The position numbers and the translations under genes are program-made. DNA of 64,000 bases from Pseudoalteromonas piscicida. Lineage in GTDB: Bacteria > Pseudomonadota > Gammaproteobacteria > Enterobacterales > Alteromonadaceae. Location: positions 579,501 through 643,500 of the forward strand of contig NZ_CP011924.1 in assembly GCF_000238315.3 (NCBI RefSeq). Direction: 5' to 3'. Shown piece after piece: positions 11,113 through 20,376 of the stretch (positions are counted from its first letter, which is position 1; each line of letters starts with the position of its first letter). The notes beneath the pieces were generated by a model. That model did not search any database, was not told the DNA's origin, and saw only the letters and a list, made by a program, of their open reading frames with translations.

Positions 11113-11718
11113 ATGCAATTATCACCAAGTTTAACGGCGCTTATTGAAGCGCTGCGTTGTTTACCTGGCATTGGGCCTAAGTCCGCGCAGCGTATTGCCT
11201 TTCATTTGTTAGAGCGAGACAGAGAGGGCGGCAACCAGCTGGGGCAAAGCCTGACGCATGCGATGCAAGCCATTGGTCATTGCTCAAGCTGCCGAACATT
11301 TAGTGAGGTTGAGGTGTGTGATATCTGCCAAAGTATCAAGCGCCAAGACACAGGGCTGCTTTGTGTGGTTGAATCACCAACGGATGTATTGGCGATAGAA
11401 CAAACGGGCCAATTTAATGGCGTGTATTTTGTACTGATGGGGCATTTATCGCCTCTGGATGGAATTGGCCCCAATGAAATCGGCCTTGATGTTCTTGAGC
11501 GTAAGCTAAGTGCTGGCAATATTAACGAAGTTATCTTAGCGACAAACCCAACGGTAGAAGGCGAGGCAACGGCACACTATATTTCTGAGTTATGTCATAA
11601 ATATCAAGTTGAAGCGTCGCGTATTGCTCACGGTATGCCTGTTGGCGGTGAGCTTGACCTGGTAGACGGTATGACGTTAATGCATGCGTTTAGCGGGCGC
11701 AAGAAGCTCCAATCTTAA
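11113..11718 (+). CDS. recR: Recombination mediator RecR
   Basis: 201 residues, full length. N-terminal helix-hairpin-helix ([18 protein letters not shown]), four-Cys zinc finger (Cys57, 60, 69, 72), then a Toprim domain ([15 protein letters not shown] ... [15 protein letters not shown]) and a C-terminal Walker-like GMPVGGELD. Works with RecF and RecO to load RecA on gaps. It is normally the third gene of dnaX-ybaB-recR. Here it stands behind a divergent M13 peptidase and needs its own promoter in 11029-11112. htpG follows. Confidence 0.97.
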   Translation: MQLSPSLTALIEALRCLPGIGPKSAQRIAFHLLERDREGGNQLGQSLTHAMQAIGHCSSCRTFSEVEVCDICQSIKRQDTGLLCVVESPTDVLAIEQTGQFNGVYFVLMGHLSPLDGIGPNEIGLDVLERKLSAGNINEVILATNPTVEGEATAHYISELCHKYQVEASRIAHGMPVGGELDLVDGMTLMHAFSGRKKLQS

Positions 11719-11733
11719 CGCTTCTTACTTAAA

Positions 11734-11772
11734 GCCCTGTTTTTGGAGTAATTGAATCTAAAAAATAGGGCG
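11734..11772 (+). terminator. Possible hairpin after recR
   Basis: GCCCTGTTTTT can pair with AAAAATAGGGC (one G-T pair) across about 15 nt. There is no T-run directly after, so it is only a candidate for ending recR transcription before the htpG promoter. Confidence 0.4.
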
Positions 11773-11797
11773 ATTTGTTAAAAATTTTGTTCAGTCT

Positions 11798-11825
11798 CTT
11801 GAAAGTTTTCTCTCTTCCCCCATAT
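11798..11825 (+). promoter_or_regulatory. Sigma-32 heat-shock promoter of htpG
   Basis: CTTGAAA (11798-11804), a 13-bp spacer, then CCCCATAT (11818-11825). This matches the RpoH consensus CTTGAAA-N11-16-CCCCATNT. It is 54 bp before the htpG ATG. Confidence 0.88.
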
Positions 11826-11878
11826 ACCTAGCATATTGATAAAGAACACTGCATTAATTGCTTATATTGGAGAGAACA

Positions 11879-13792
11879 ATGTCCGCAGCTCAAAAAGAAA
11901 CATTAGGCTTTCAAACAGAAGTCAAACAATTATTAAACCTAATGATCCACTCTTTGTACTCAAACAAAGAGATCTTTTTACGCGAATTAGTATCTAACGC
12001 TTCAGACGCGGCTGACAAACTACGTTATTTAGCTTTGCAAAATGGTGACCTTTACGAAGGTGACGCAGAGCTACGTGTTCGCTTAAGCGTAAACAAAGAT
12101 GCAAAAACCATTACCATTTCTGACAATGGTATTGGTATGACGCGTGACGAAGTGATCAGCTCATTAGGTACCATCGCAAAATCTGGTACAGCTGATTTCT
12201 TTAAAAACCTAACAGGCGACCAAGCAAAAGACTCGCAGCTGATTGGTCAATTCGGTGTTGGTTTCTATTCTGCATTCATTGTTGCTGATAAAGTAACGGT
12301 TCGTACGCGTAAAGCCGGAGAGTCAGAAGCGGTTGAATGGGAATCGCAAGGTGAAGGCGACTTCACGATTGCTGAAATCGAAAAAGCTGAGCGTGGTACA
12401 GAGATCACACTACATCTTCGTGAAGAAGAAATTGAGTTCCTTGAAACTTATCGCCTTCGCGGTATTGTGACTAAATATTCAGATCACATTTCAATTCCTG
12501 TTGAACTTTACAAAGACCCAGTTCCTGAGTCTGAAAGCCCAGATGGCGAGAAAATTGAAGCGCAACCTGGCGAGTGGGAAGCGATCAACAAAGCTACAGC
12601 GCTTTGGACTCGCGATAAATCAGAGATCAGCGACGAAGAATATAAAGAATTCTACAAGCATGTTGGTCATGATTGGGAAGAGCCACTCACTTGGGCACAC
12701 AATAAAGTAGAGGGTAAAACTGAATACACCAGCCTACTTTATATCCCTAAAAAGGCACCTTTCGATTTATACAATCGTGAGCGTCAAGCTGGCCTTAAGC
12801 TTTATGTACAACGCGTGTTCATCATGGATGACGCCGAGCAGTTTATGCCAAGCTACCTGCGCTTTGTTAAAGGCTTACTAGATTCTAACGATTTACCGCT
12901 TAACGTATCTCGTGAGATCCTACAAGACAACAAGATCACTCAAGCTATTCGTAAAGGCTGTACATCTCGTGTACTTAAAATGCTTGAGCGCATGGGCAAA
13001 AACAAACCAGAAGATTACCAAGCATTCTGGAATGAGTTTGGTAATGTGATCAAAGAAGGTCCTGCTGAAGATTTTGCAAACAAGGATGCTATTGCAAAAC
13101 TATTGCGCTTTAGCTCTACACATACTGATGAGAAAACGCAAAATGTTTCTCTTGAGCAGTACATTGAGCGCATGAAAGAAGGCCAAGATAAGATTTACTA
13201 TGTTGTGGCTGATAGCTTCGAAGCTGCGAAAAGCTCACCGCATCTTGAAATCTTCCGTAAGAAAGGTATTGAAGTTCTGTTACTGTCAGATCGCGTTGAT
13301 GAGTGGATGATGAGCCACCTCACTGAATTCAACGAGAAGCCACTTCAGTCAATCACGCGTGGTGACCTTGACTTAGGTGATATGGATGATGAAGAAACGA
13401 AGAAAGCACACGAAGAAAGTGAGAAGGAAGTTGAAGGGCTAGTTGAGCGAGTGAAAACAGCACTTGGCGATAAAGTGAAAGAAGTACGCTTTACTCACCG
13501 CTTAACAGATTCTCCAGCGTGTGTGGTTGCAGACGATCATGACATGAGCTCACAAATGCAAAAGCTAATGGAGCAGGTGGGTCAAGCCGTGCCTGAGTCT
13601 AAGCCGGTATTTGAACTTAACCCAGAGCACCAATTGGTTAAGCATTTGAATAACGAACAAGACGAAGACAAGTTTGGACAATGGGCAGAAGTACTACTAG
13701 ACCAAGCAATGCTTGCAGAGCGTGGTAGCCTGAAAGATCCAGCGGGCTTTGTAAGCCGTCTTAATAAGCTAATGCTAGATCTACAAAAGTAA
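11879..13792 (+). CDS. htpG: Molecular chaperone HtpG (Hsp90)
   Basis: 637 residues from ATG 11879, preceded by GGAGAG at 11869-11874; an open frame seven codons longer lacks a site. The GHKL ATP-binding motifs are intact: [22 protein letters not shown] and [11 protein letters not shown]. The middle domain includes the SREILQ catalytic-loop Arg, and there is a C-terminal dimerisation region. A cytoplasmic ATP-dependent chaperone working with DnaK. The sigma-32 promoter and strong terminator make it a single heat-shock unit, directly after recR as in E. coli. Confidence 0.98.
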   Translation: MSAAQKETLGFQTEVKQLLNLMIHSLYSNKEIFLRELVSNASDAADKLRYLALQNGDLYEGDAELRVRLSVNKDAKTITISDNGIGMTRDEVISSLGTIAKSGTADFFKNLTGDQAKDSQLIGQFGVGFYSAFIVADKVTVRTRKAGESEAVEWESQGEGDFTIAEIEKAERGTEITLHLREEEIEFLETYRLRGIVTKYSDHISIPVELYKDPVPESESPDGEKIEAQPGEWEAINKATALWTRDKSEISDEEYKEFYKHVGHDWEEPLTWAHNKVEGKTEYTSLLYIPKKAPFDLYNRERQAGLKLYVQRVFIMDDAEQFMPSYLRFVKGLLDSNDLPLNVSREILQDNKITQAIRKGCTSRVLKMLERMGKNKPEDYQAFWNEFGNVIKEGPAEDFANKDAIAKLLRFSSTHTDEKTQNVSLEQYIERMKEGQDKIYYVVADSFEAAKSSPHLEIFRKKGIEVLLLSDRVDEWMMSHLTEFNEKPLQSITRGDLDLGDMDDEETKKAHEESEKEVEGLVERVKTALGDKVKEVRFTHRLTDSPACVVADDHDMSSQMQKLMEQVGQAVPESKPVFELNPEHQLVKHLNNEQDEDKFGQWAEVLLDQAMLAERGSLKDPAGFVSRLNKLMLDLQK

Positions 13793-13826
13793 AATTAATT
13801 AAGTAATAAATTAGTATAACGAATTG

Positions 13827-13862
13827 AAAAAGCCGGTCATTGTTAAGTGACCGGCTTTTTTG
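13827..13862. terminator. Bidirectional terminator between htpG and tpx
   Basis: AAAAAGCCGGTCA, an 8-nt loop, then TGACCGGCTTTTTT. A's on one side and T's on the other fit termination of both convergent genes. Confidence 0.9.
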
Positions 13863-13890
13863 TGTTTGTTGATGAGAGTATATAGTGAGG

Positions 13891-14472
13891 CTATAGACTC
13901 TTCAGTGCGCCAACGACTTCTTCGTAGTTTGGCTCTTTTGCTAAATTTTCTACCAGCTGCTTGTAAACAATTTTGTGTTCCTTATCTAGCACAAAAATCG
14001 CGCGACTGAGCAGGCCCATATCTTTAATCAACAAACCATAGTTTTCACCAAAAGAATGCCATACGGCGTCTGATAATGTTTTAACCTTGTCGATATTTTC
14101 TGCTTTGCAAAAGCGCTTTTGCGCAAACGGCAAGTCCGCACTAATCGTCAACATGGCAACATCAGGAAATTGGCTTGCTACTTTCTCATTAAAATGTTTT
14201 GTTTGTAGGCTACAAGTGCCTGTATCTAGGCTTGGTACAACGCTAATTAAAATAGCACGACTTTCAAAATCTTTCAGAGTAACTGGGCTGAAGTCAGCAT
14301 CGGCAACCTTAAAATCCGGTGCAGCCTGACCTTGCTTTACACCATTACCAAGCAATACCACCGCTTTACCTTGCGCTTTTACCTTGCCCATATCTACCGA
14401 GTTTTCAGGTAAATCATAAGCCGATGAAATCGCACTAAACAGACCACTCGCTAAAACTAACGCTTTCAGCAT
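13891..14472 (-). CDS. tpx: Thiol peroxidase Tpx with an N-terminal signal sequence
   Basis: 193 residues against about 168 for E. coli Tpx. The extra N-terminus (MLKALVLASGLFSAISSA, cleavage near A-YD) looks like a signal peptide. The atypical 2-Cys peroxiredoxin motifs are present: peroxidatic Cys87 in SLDTGTCSLQT and resolving Cys122 in KRFCKAEN, the usual separation. GNGVKQGQAAPDF is the family N-terminal pattern. Reduces peroxides, here probably in the periplasm; the reductant there is not evident. Monocistronic, sharing the htpG terminator. Confidence 0.93.
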   Translation of the reverse strand: MLKALVLASGLFSAISSAYDLPENSVDMGKVKAQGKAVVLLGNGVKQGQAAPDFKVADADFSPVTLKDFESRAILISVVPSLDTGTCSLQTKHFNEKVASQFPDVAMLTISADLPFAQKRFCKAENIDKVKTLSDAVWHSFGENYGLLIKDMGLLSRAIFVLDKEHKIVYKQLVENLAKEPNYEEVVGALKSL

Positions 14473-14673
14473 AAAGTATTCCTTTTGAAGTTAACTTAAT
14501 TGATTTGAGTGTATTATACTGACAGTAACTAACCAAGCTTAAGTGACATTTAGATTGTCAAGATGGCGTCATTTTATTAACATATGTCGCAATTTTAAGC
14601 TTTAATCTCATAATTATAACTAAAACTTCCCGACATCGTGCCGATACGCATGGGAAACAGAAAGAGAGCTTGT

Positions 14674-15678
14674 ATGTCAACACTAGTCCTAATTTGTGAC
14701 GATTCAAAACTTGCCCGTCGGCAGCTGGCGCGTTCATTGCCAGACGACTGGGATATTAAAGTAGAATTTGCAGAGAATGGACTCGACTGTATTAAACAAA
14801 TAAAAGCACTTTCTCCAGAGATTCTATTCCTTGATCTAAATATGCCGCAGATGGATGGATATGAAGTGCTACAGGCTATTAGCGAGCAAGATTTATCCGT
14901 GCTTACTGTCGTTGTTTCTGGCGATATTCAACCTAATGCGCACCAACGTGTGATAGAACTCGGCGCTATTGATTTTATCCGTAAGCCCTGCGATGCAGCT
15001 AAGCTTGCTGAAATTATTGAGCATCATGGAATAAAAGACAAAGCAATCAGAGAAAGCTTGGTTCATAAACTTGGTGAGCAGCTAGACCCTGAGATCCGTG
15101 ATATCTATCAAGAGCTTACAAACGTTGCTATGGGGCAGGCGGGTGATTTGTTGGCGCGATTGCTAAACGTATTCGTCGAACTACCTATTCCCAACGTTAA
15201 CGTACTCGAAGTCAACGAGCTGCATATGGCACTGCAAGCGATTGATGCGAGCGCGACTACGTCGGGCGTTTGCCAAGGTTTTATTGGCGGTGGAGTGTCC
15301 GGAGAAGCGCTGCTACTGCTCAATGATTCTAGTTTCAAAGAGATCGCGTCTTTGATGAATTATCATGGCGATCTTAATACCAAAGTTGAGCTTGAGCTTT
15401 TAATGGATATTAGCAATATCTTGATTGGCGCAATTTTAACGGGACTATCTAAGCAGCTCGATATGTCTTTCAGTCAAGGACACCCAGTGGTGCTTGGTCA
15501 ACATTGTGATGTTGCTGAACTTGTGAAAGCCAACAAAGCGAGATGGCAAAGAACGCTCGCTATAGAGATTAGCTATGGCATTGAGCATCACAACATTAAC
15601 TGTGACCTTATGCTGTTATTCACAGAAGACTCACTTAAAACATTAAAATACAAAGTAGCCTATTTATTGGATGATTAA
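14674..15678 (+). CDS. Response regulator with C-terminal CheC/CheX-like domain
   Basis: 334 residues from ATG 14674, with AGAGAG upstream; the longer frame from 14638 extends beyond the receiver fold. The receiver domain (1-120) has the acidic pair Asp9/Asp10, phospho-acceptor Asp54 in LFLDLNMPQMDGYE, and Lys104 in IRKP. The rest (about 135-330) resembles CheC/CheX phosphatase domains (ELTNVAMGQAGDLLARLL; LELLMDISNILIGAIL). It could dephosphorylate a receiver or respond to one. The next gene, a diguanylate cyclase, starts 2 bp after its stop, so the two are co-translated and probably work together. Confidence 0.85.
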   Translation: MSTLVLICDDSKLARRQLARSLPDDWDIKVEFAENGLDCIKQIKALSPEILFLDLNMPQMDGYEVLQAISEQDLSVLTVVVSGDIQPNAHQRVIELGAIDFIRKPCDAAKLAEIIEHHGIKDKAIRESLVHKLGEQLDPEIRDIYQELTNVAMGQAGDLLARLLNVFVELPIPNVNVLEVNELHMALQAIDASATTSGVCQGFIGGGVSGEALLLLNDSSFKEIASLMNYHGDLNTKVELELLMDISNILIGAILTGLSKQLDMSFSQGHPVVLGQHCDVAELVKANKARWQRTLAIEISYGIEHHNINCDLMLLFTEDSLKTLKYKVAYLLDD

Positions 15679-15680
15679 CT

Positions 15681-16655
15681 ATGCCTGCAGCCGATTTTGA
15701 TATGAATGAAATCCATTGGTTAATGGATATGTTTAACACCGTAGATGTTGGCTTGGTGGTGCTTGATCGCGACTACAAGGTATGTATATGGAATGGTTTT
15801 ATGGAAAATCATTCCGGTTTATTACCGAGTGCGGTTAAAGATAAAGACATTTTTGACTTGTTCCCAAGTATTGATGAGCAATGGTTTAGATCAAAAGCTG
15901 AACCGGTGTTCGTGCTAAAAAATCGGTCGTTTACCATTTGGGAGCAGCAGCCTTATATTTTTCGATTCAAAAATTATCGACCTATCACAGGCAAAGCGGA
16001 TTATATGTATCAGAATGCAACTTTCATCCCGTTGACCACAGTGACGGGGGATGTAGGGCATATTTGTGTGATCATATACGATGTAACCGACGAAGCAATC
16101 AATAAATTAGAGCTTGAGTCGTTGAATAAACAATTAGAAAAAATCAGCCGTACAGACAGTTTAACCCAGCTGCATAATCGCGGCTTTTGGGAAGAAAGCC
16201 TAAAGCAAGAGTTTAAACGCTTGAAACGTAATCAAGGACAAAGCGCATTGCTTATGTTCGATATAGACCACTTTAAGCGTATCAATGACGAATACGGTCA
16301 CAGTGGTGGAGATGAGGCAATCCGCCATATCTCTGACTTACTACGCAAAACACTACGCGAAACGGACACTGCAGGCCGCTACGGCGGTGAAGAGTTTGCA
16401 GTGACTTTGCTCGACACAGACGTAAAGGGTGCAATCACTTTCGCCGAAAGACTGCGCTCGTTAATAGAAAACTCATCTATTTACTACGATGAACAACAAA
16501 TAAAGATTACGGTTAGCCTTGGTGTTGCCGTGTACGAAGAGTCTTTTGAAAAACATGAGCAATGGATTGAAGCCGCGGACAGCGCTTTGTATGTTTCTAA
16601 AGAGGGCGGAAGAAATCGGGTAACTGTATACTCTGAAGACATGGCCAGCGAGTAA
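15681..16655 (+). CDS. PAS-GGDEF diguanylate cyclase
   Basis: 324 residues. N-terminal PAS domain (about 13-135; VGLVVLDRDYKVCIWNGFME) followed by a short coiled coil and a GGDEF domain with the signal DSLTQLHNRGFWEE. The catalytic motif is RYGGEEF (GGEEF 235-239), an active form. An inhibitory I-site RETD lies exactly five residues before it (226-229), so product inhibition by c-di-GMP is expected. No membrane segment. It makes c-di-GMP in the cytoplasm, probably under control of the preceding receiver/CheC protein, with which it forms a two-gene operon. Confidence 0.95.
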   Translation: MPAADFDMNEIHWLMDMFNTVDVGLVVLDRDYKVCIWNGFMENHSGLLPSAVKDKDIFDLFPSIDEQWFRSKAEPVFVLKNRSFTIWEQQPYIFRFKNYRPITGKADYMYQNATFIPLTTVTGDVGHICVIIYDVTDEAINKLELESLNKQLEKISRTDSLTQLHNRGFWEESLKQEFKRLKRNQGQSALLMFDIDHFKRINDEYGHSGGDEAIRHISDLLRKTLRETDTAGRYGGEEFAVTLLDTDVKGAITFAERLRSLIENSSIYYDEQQIKITVSLGVAVYEESFEKHEQWIEAADSALYVSKEGGRNRVTVYSEDMASE

Positions 16656-16803
16656 ATTTATCTTTATATGGTGACTTTAGCGCGATGCGGTTCTATTCAT
16701 ATTGCCACTTTATAATTCTTACCCCACTAACTTTTTAGTATCGGTGTGGAATGAACAGCGGTCTGTTAGACAAATCAACAGTATCGTTCGGTTATTCCGC
16801 GAA

Positions 16804-17289
16804 TTAAAGTGATAAAAGTGGCATCTTACTCACTGCTAAATACATCACGATAACGACTGAAACCGGTATGGTTAAGAGTGCAAGTTTAGTAAAAGGGCCG
16901 TGGTAGAGCGCTAACCAACGCCGTTGCTGAGCGCTTGCAATGCCCAAGTGGACACTTTTAGATGCCTTTGCTGCTAACCAATTTCCCAAGAAAATATCCA
17001 CAATCTCTAACGGGATAATCACGAGACCGACCACAAGTAGCTTTTGCTGGAGCCATGGAGATGTAAACCATCCAGCTAAAAAAGCCATAGAAAAGCCTGT
17101 TAATAAGAGGACAATAAATGCTACATGTTCCAGTGTGACCATGAGAAAGAACACATGATCCACCTTCGCGGTCACCGGTCCTATATTTTCATTTTCTATT
17201 GCTTTTAACACAAGCCAAGCACCAAGAGCTGGGCCGAGCCAAAAAATCAAGGCGCCTATGTGCACTAATTTTAAGATTGCGTATTCCAT
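16804..17289 (-). CDS. DUF2269-like integral membrane protein
   Basis: 161 residues, four hydrophobic segments, conserved His residues near the membrane (KLVHIGALIFWLGPALGAW; LEHVAFIVLLLTGFSMA). The pattern is that of DUF2269/CopD-like small membrane proteins; function unknown. It overlaps the end of the upstream gene by 19 bp (17271-17289), so the two are translationally coupled. Confidence 0.6.
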   Translation of the reverse strand: MEYAILKLVHIGALIFWLGPALGAWLVLKAIENENIGPVTAKVDHVFFLMVTLEHVAFIVLLLTGFSMAFLAGWFTSPWLQQKLLVVGLVIIPLEIVDIFLGNWLAAKASKSVHLGIASAQQRRWLALYHGPFTKLALLTIPVSVVIVMYLAVSKMPLLSL

Positions 17290-17930
17290 CTAGGCCTCAA
17301 AACTTGATGTGCAAAGATAATCATCCAAAGTGTACTAAGAGTCATGCTTGATGCAGTAAATATCTCAGCAGCTTTAAGTTGACTAGCTGCGATAGATACA
17401 GACAGCAATAAACCTAAAATCCAAGCGGTGATCCCCCACACTGATACCCATGTTTTAAATATATCTTGTTTAATGGCTAGACAGGTTAACGTAAGCCCTC
17501 CTAAATTATAAAGGCCATTACCTAAGTAACCGGTTAGATGGGTTGCAATATGCTCAAACAGTAAAAATACAGATTCTCCCATGGCTAAATGAACTACTTT
17601 TGGTAAAACAAAGGCATAAATTACTTCAGCAATTAGATCTGGGACCACACCCAATGCGACTAATAGCAGGCCAACATGCTTTCTAAAGTCTGCTTTGAGC
17701 TCACCTGCTAAAATAACACTAAATACTAAAAGACCTAGTGCAGAGAACATCCAAGCTATCCAAGACCACTGCCACAATACTAAGTTTTCGGCAATAAACT
17801 CCATACGCATTATTACCGTGTTATCAAGCGGCAAGCCTGGACGCATCGGTCCATTCATTAAAAGACATGCAGCAGTAATTATTGCGGCAATCAGATAAAC
17901 AACAACAAATTTGGTTTTGTATTGGTCCAT
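17271..17930 (-). CDS. Multi-pass inner membrane protein of unknown function (DUF4386-like)
   Basis: 219 residues with about six or seven membrane helices (first at residues ~8-26). It has no motif I can tie to a reaction; I read it as resembling DUF4386-type proteins but am not certain. First gene of a two-gene minus-strand operon with the DUF2269-like protein. A weak AATGG-type upstream sequence precedes the ATG. Confidence 0.6.
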   Translation of the reverse strand: MDQYKTKFVVVYLIAAIITAACLLMNGPMRPGLPLDNTVIMRMEFIAENLVLWQWSWIAWMFSALGLLVFSVILAGELKADFRKHVGLLLVALGVVPDLIAEVIYAFVLPKVVHLAMGESVFLLFEHIATHLTGYLGNGLYNLGGLTLTCLAIKQDIFKTWVSVWGITAWILGLLLSVSIAASQLKAAEIFTASSMTLSTLWMIIFAHQVLRPRWNTQS

Positions 17931-18311
17931 TGGTTTTATGTCTGGATTAGCGTCCTTTGGTTCATCTTAAATCTATACCCAAAATTGGTAAAGCCTTAGT
18001 CTAAATAGACATTATTTACTTGGTGAAAATTGAATAACCCTTGTCTTTAAACTATAGCGGTTAACCAGAGCTGTTATGCCTACGCTTATGCTCTCGATAT
18101 TAAAAGGCTTGTAAATCATGGCTTATCTAGCTTTAATGGAGGTGTGGGGAGTTGAGTTCTCATTAGAGGTCTTTAGCCTATGAGTACTGCCTAAAAATGA
18201 CTTTTATTCATTAACCTGAGATTTATTAGAAATACCCCTATAGACTTCAGTCAATATGAAACACCTGCTTGAAATGCGTAATCACTTGCAACAATAAAAG
18301 GGAATGAAAAA
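17931..18311. other. Intergenic region between divergent membrane protein genes
   Basis: 381 bp between divergent genes, so it must hold both promoters. I see no long repeat or RNA gene. The only ATG frame (about 21 codons from 18118) is too short and lacks support. Confidence 0.5.
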
Positions 18312-18671
18312 ATGAACGATAATGATGAATACTGGGGCATGCCGCTAAATACATACTGTATGTTATTACATTTGAGCCAACTGGCGAGCTTTGTTGCTCC
18401 GGGACTAGGGCTTGTACTACCAGTAGTTATGTGGGCAACCAATAAGGATAAAAGCGAAACGATCGATCAACACGGAAAAGCTACTATTAACTGGTTAATT
18501 AGCTTAATTATCTATTCCATAATTTGCGGTATTTTAGTTTTTGTTGCGGTTGGTATTTTAGGGTTCGTTGTTTTAGCTATTCTTAATGTTATATTTGCCA
18601 TCATAGCCGCGATAAAAGCCAATAATGGGGAAGTATGGGTTTATCCACTGAGCTTCAATTTTTTTAAGTAA
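18312..18671 (+). CDS. DUF4870 (Tic20-like) membrane protein
   Basis: 119 residues. Typical DUF4870 layout: an N-terminal LHLSQLASFVAPGLGLVLPVVMW helix, a short loop with IDQHGKATINWLIS, and two further helices, ending in a soluble tail (YPLSFNFFK). The invariant NW after the loop is present. Function of the family is unknown. GGGAATG precedes the ATG. It is a single gene. Confidence 0.85.
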   Translation: MNDNDEYWGMPLNTYCMLLHLSQLASFVAPGLGLVLPVVMWATNKDKSETIDQHGKATINWLISLIIYSIICGILVFVAVGILGFVVLAILNVIFAIIAAIKANNGEVWVYPLSFNFFK

Positions 18672-18852
18672 CCGGCACTTTGAATAGCGAAACTCTGCTG
18701 TTGGAAGTGTTCGCGTTAGCAGTATTGAATTAAACAAAGCACCTCAGAGCAGCACAATATAGAAGTTTGAGCTAATTTAAGGCGCCTGAATATGGGAAAG
18801 GAATCACGGCAAACACAACCTGTTTGCCGGCTCCTAAGTCAAACTAACAGAG

Positions 18853-20358
18853 TTACGATTCACTTTCTTCTTCAGGGCATTGAGCTATCTGCTCGAGATT
18901 GCCATTTTCATCTACTTGTTCAAGTTTCACTTTAAATCCCCATAAGCGATAGAGGTGCTTTATCACTTCTTGCTTTGAAGCGGCAAGTGGGATCCCGCCT
19001 TGTGGTACATACCTTAGCGTAAGTGAACGATCTCCCCGTACATCTACATCATAAACTTGAATATTAGGCTCATGGTTACTGAGGTTGTACTGCGCTGAAA
19101 GAGCGCTGCGAAGTTGTTGATAACCCATTTCATCGTGAATAGGGCCAACTTCCAAATGTGGAGATTTTTGTTTGTCGACAATCGTAAAAAGTTTAAAGTC
19201 GCGCATGAGCTTTGGAGATAAAAATTGGCTGATAAAGCTCTCGTCTTTAAAATTTTGCATTGCAAAATGCAGTGTGTCTAGCCAGTTGCTCCCCGCAAAT
19301 TCCGGGAACCACTGTTTGTCTTCTTCTGTTGGGTTTTCGCATGTACGGCGAATATCGACCATCATGTTAAAGCCGAGCGCATAGGGGTTTATCCCTGAAT
19401 AAAATTTACTATTGTATGGCGGTTGATATACAACATTGGTATGACTTTGCAAAAACTCCAACATAAAGGAGTCACTTAGTTTTCCCTCGTCATACAAGTG
19501 ATTCAAAATAGTGTAATGCCAAAATGTAGCCCAGCCCTCGTTCATGACTTGAGTTTGTCTTTGCGGGTAGAAATACTGTGATACTTTACGCACAATACGA
19601 ATAATCTCGCGTTGCCAAGACTCCAGCAATGGCGCATTTTTCTCGATGAAATATAGTATGTTTTCCTGAGGTTCTGATGGGAAACGGGCACGGCTGTCGG
19701 TTTCTTCATCTTCACCTTTAGGAATGGTTCGCCATAATTCATTAACTTGGGACTGCAAATAATCTTCCCGCTCTTTTTGGCGTTTTTGCTCCTCAAACAT
19801 AGAGATCCGTTGCGGCCTTTTATATCGATCAACCCCGTAATTCATTAACGCATGACAAGAGTCAATAAGGTTTTCTACCTCATCAATACCGTACTTTTCT
19901 TCACACTTGGCGACATAATTTTTAGCGAATACCAAGTAATCAATGATGGATGATGCATCTGTCCAGGTTTTAAATAGATAGTTACCTTTAAAGAAAGAAT
20001 TATGACCATAGCACGCATGCGCCATCACCAGCGCCTGCATAGGCATGGTATTTTCTTCCATTAAGTACGCAATACAAGGATTGGAGTTAATCACAATCTC
20101 GTAGGCAAGACCCATTTGACCACGTTTGTAGGTTTGCTCAGTCTGGATAAACTTTTTCCCGTACGACCAATGTGCATAACCAATTGGCATGCCTACACTG
20201 GAGTAGGCATCCATCATCTGCTCTGCTGTGATCACCTCAATTTGATTTGGGTAAGTGTCAAGTCTGTAATGCTCGGCTACACGAGCAATTTCCTGATGAT
20301 AAGTATCAAGTAAATCAAAGGTCCAATCTGGACCATCGTCAATTGGCTGATATGTCAT
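18853..20358 (-). CDS. ycgB: SpoVR/YcgB family protein
   Basis: 501 residues from ATG 20358, preceded by GGGAGG 6-7 nt upstream; the longer in-frame start at 20373 has no site. It shows the family signature YAHWSYGKKFIQTE, CIAYLMEENTMPMQALVMAHACYGHNSFFKGNYLF, and NEGWATFWHYTILN. The biochemical role is unsettled; the family is tied to sporulation cortex in Bacillus and to stationary-phase and stress states elsewhere. It is the last gene of prkA-yeaH-spoVR, 18 bp after yeaH, which supports a shared function with the YeaG kinase. Confidence 0.95.
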   Translation of the reverse strand: MTYQPIDDGPDWTFDLLDTYHQEIARVAEHYRLDTYPNQIEVITAEQMMDAYSSVGMPIGYAHWSYGKKFIQTEQTYKRGQMGLAYEIVINSNPCIAYLMEENTMPMQALVMAHACYGHNSFFKGNYLFKTWTDASSIIDYLVFAKNYVAKCEEKYGIDEVENLIDSCHALMNYGVDRYKRPQRISMFEEQKRQKEREDYLQSQVNELWRTIPKGEDEETDSRARFPSEPQENILYFIEKNAPLLESWQREIIRIVRKVSQYFYPQRQTQVMNEGWATFWHYTILNHLYDEGKLSDSFMLEFLQSHTNVVYQPPYNSKFYSGINPYALGFNMMVDIRRTCENPTEEDKQWFPEFAGSNWLDTLHFAMQNFKDESFISQFLSPKLMRDFKLFTIVDKQKSPHLEVGPIHDEMGYQQLRSALSAQYNLSNHEPNIQVYDVDVRGDRSLTLRYVPQGGIPLAASKQEVIKHLYRLWGFKVKLEQVDENGNLEQIAQCPEEESES

Positions 20359-20376
20359 CGCGCAACCTCCCAAAAA

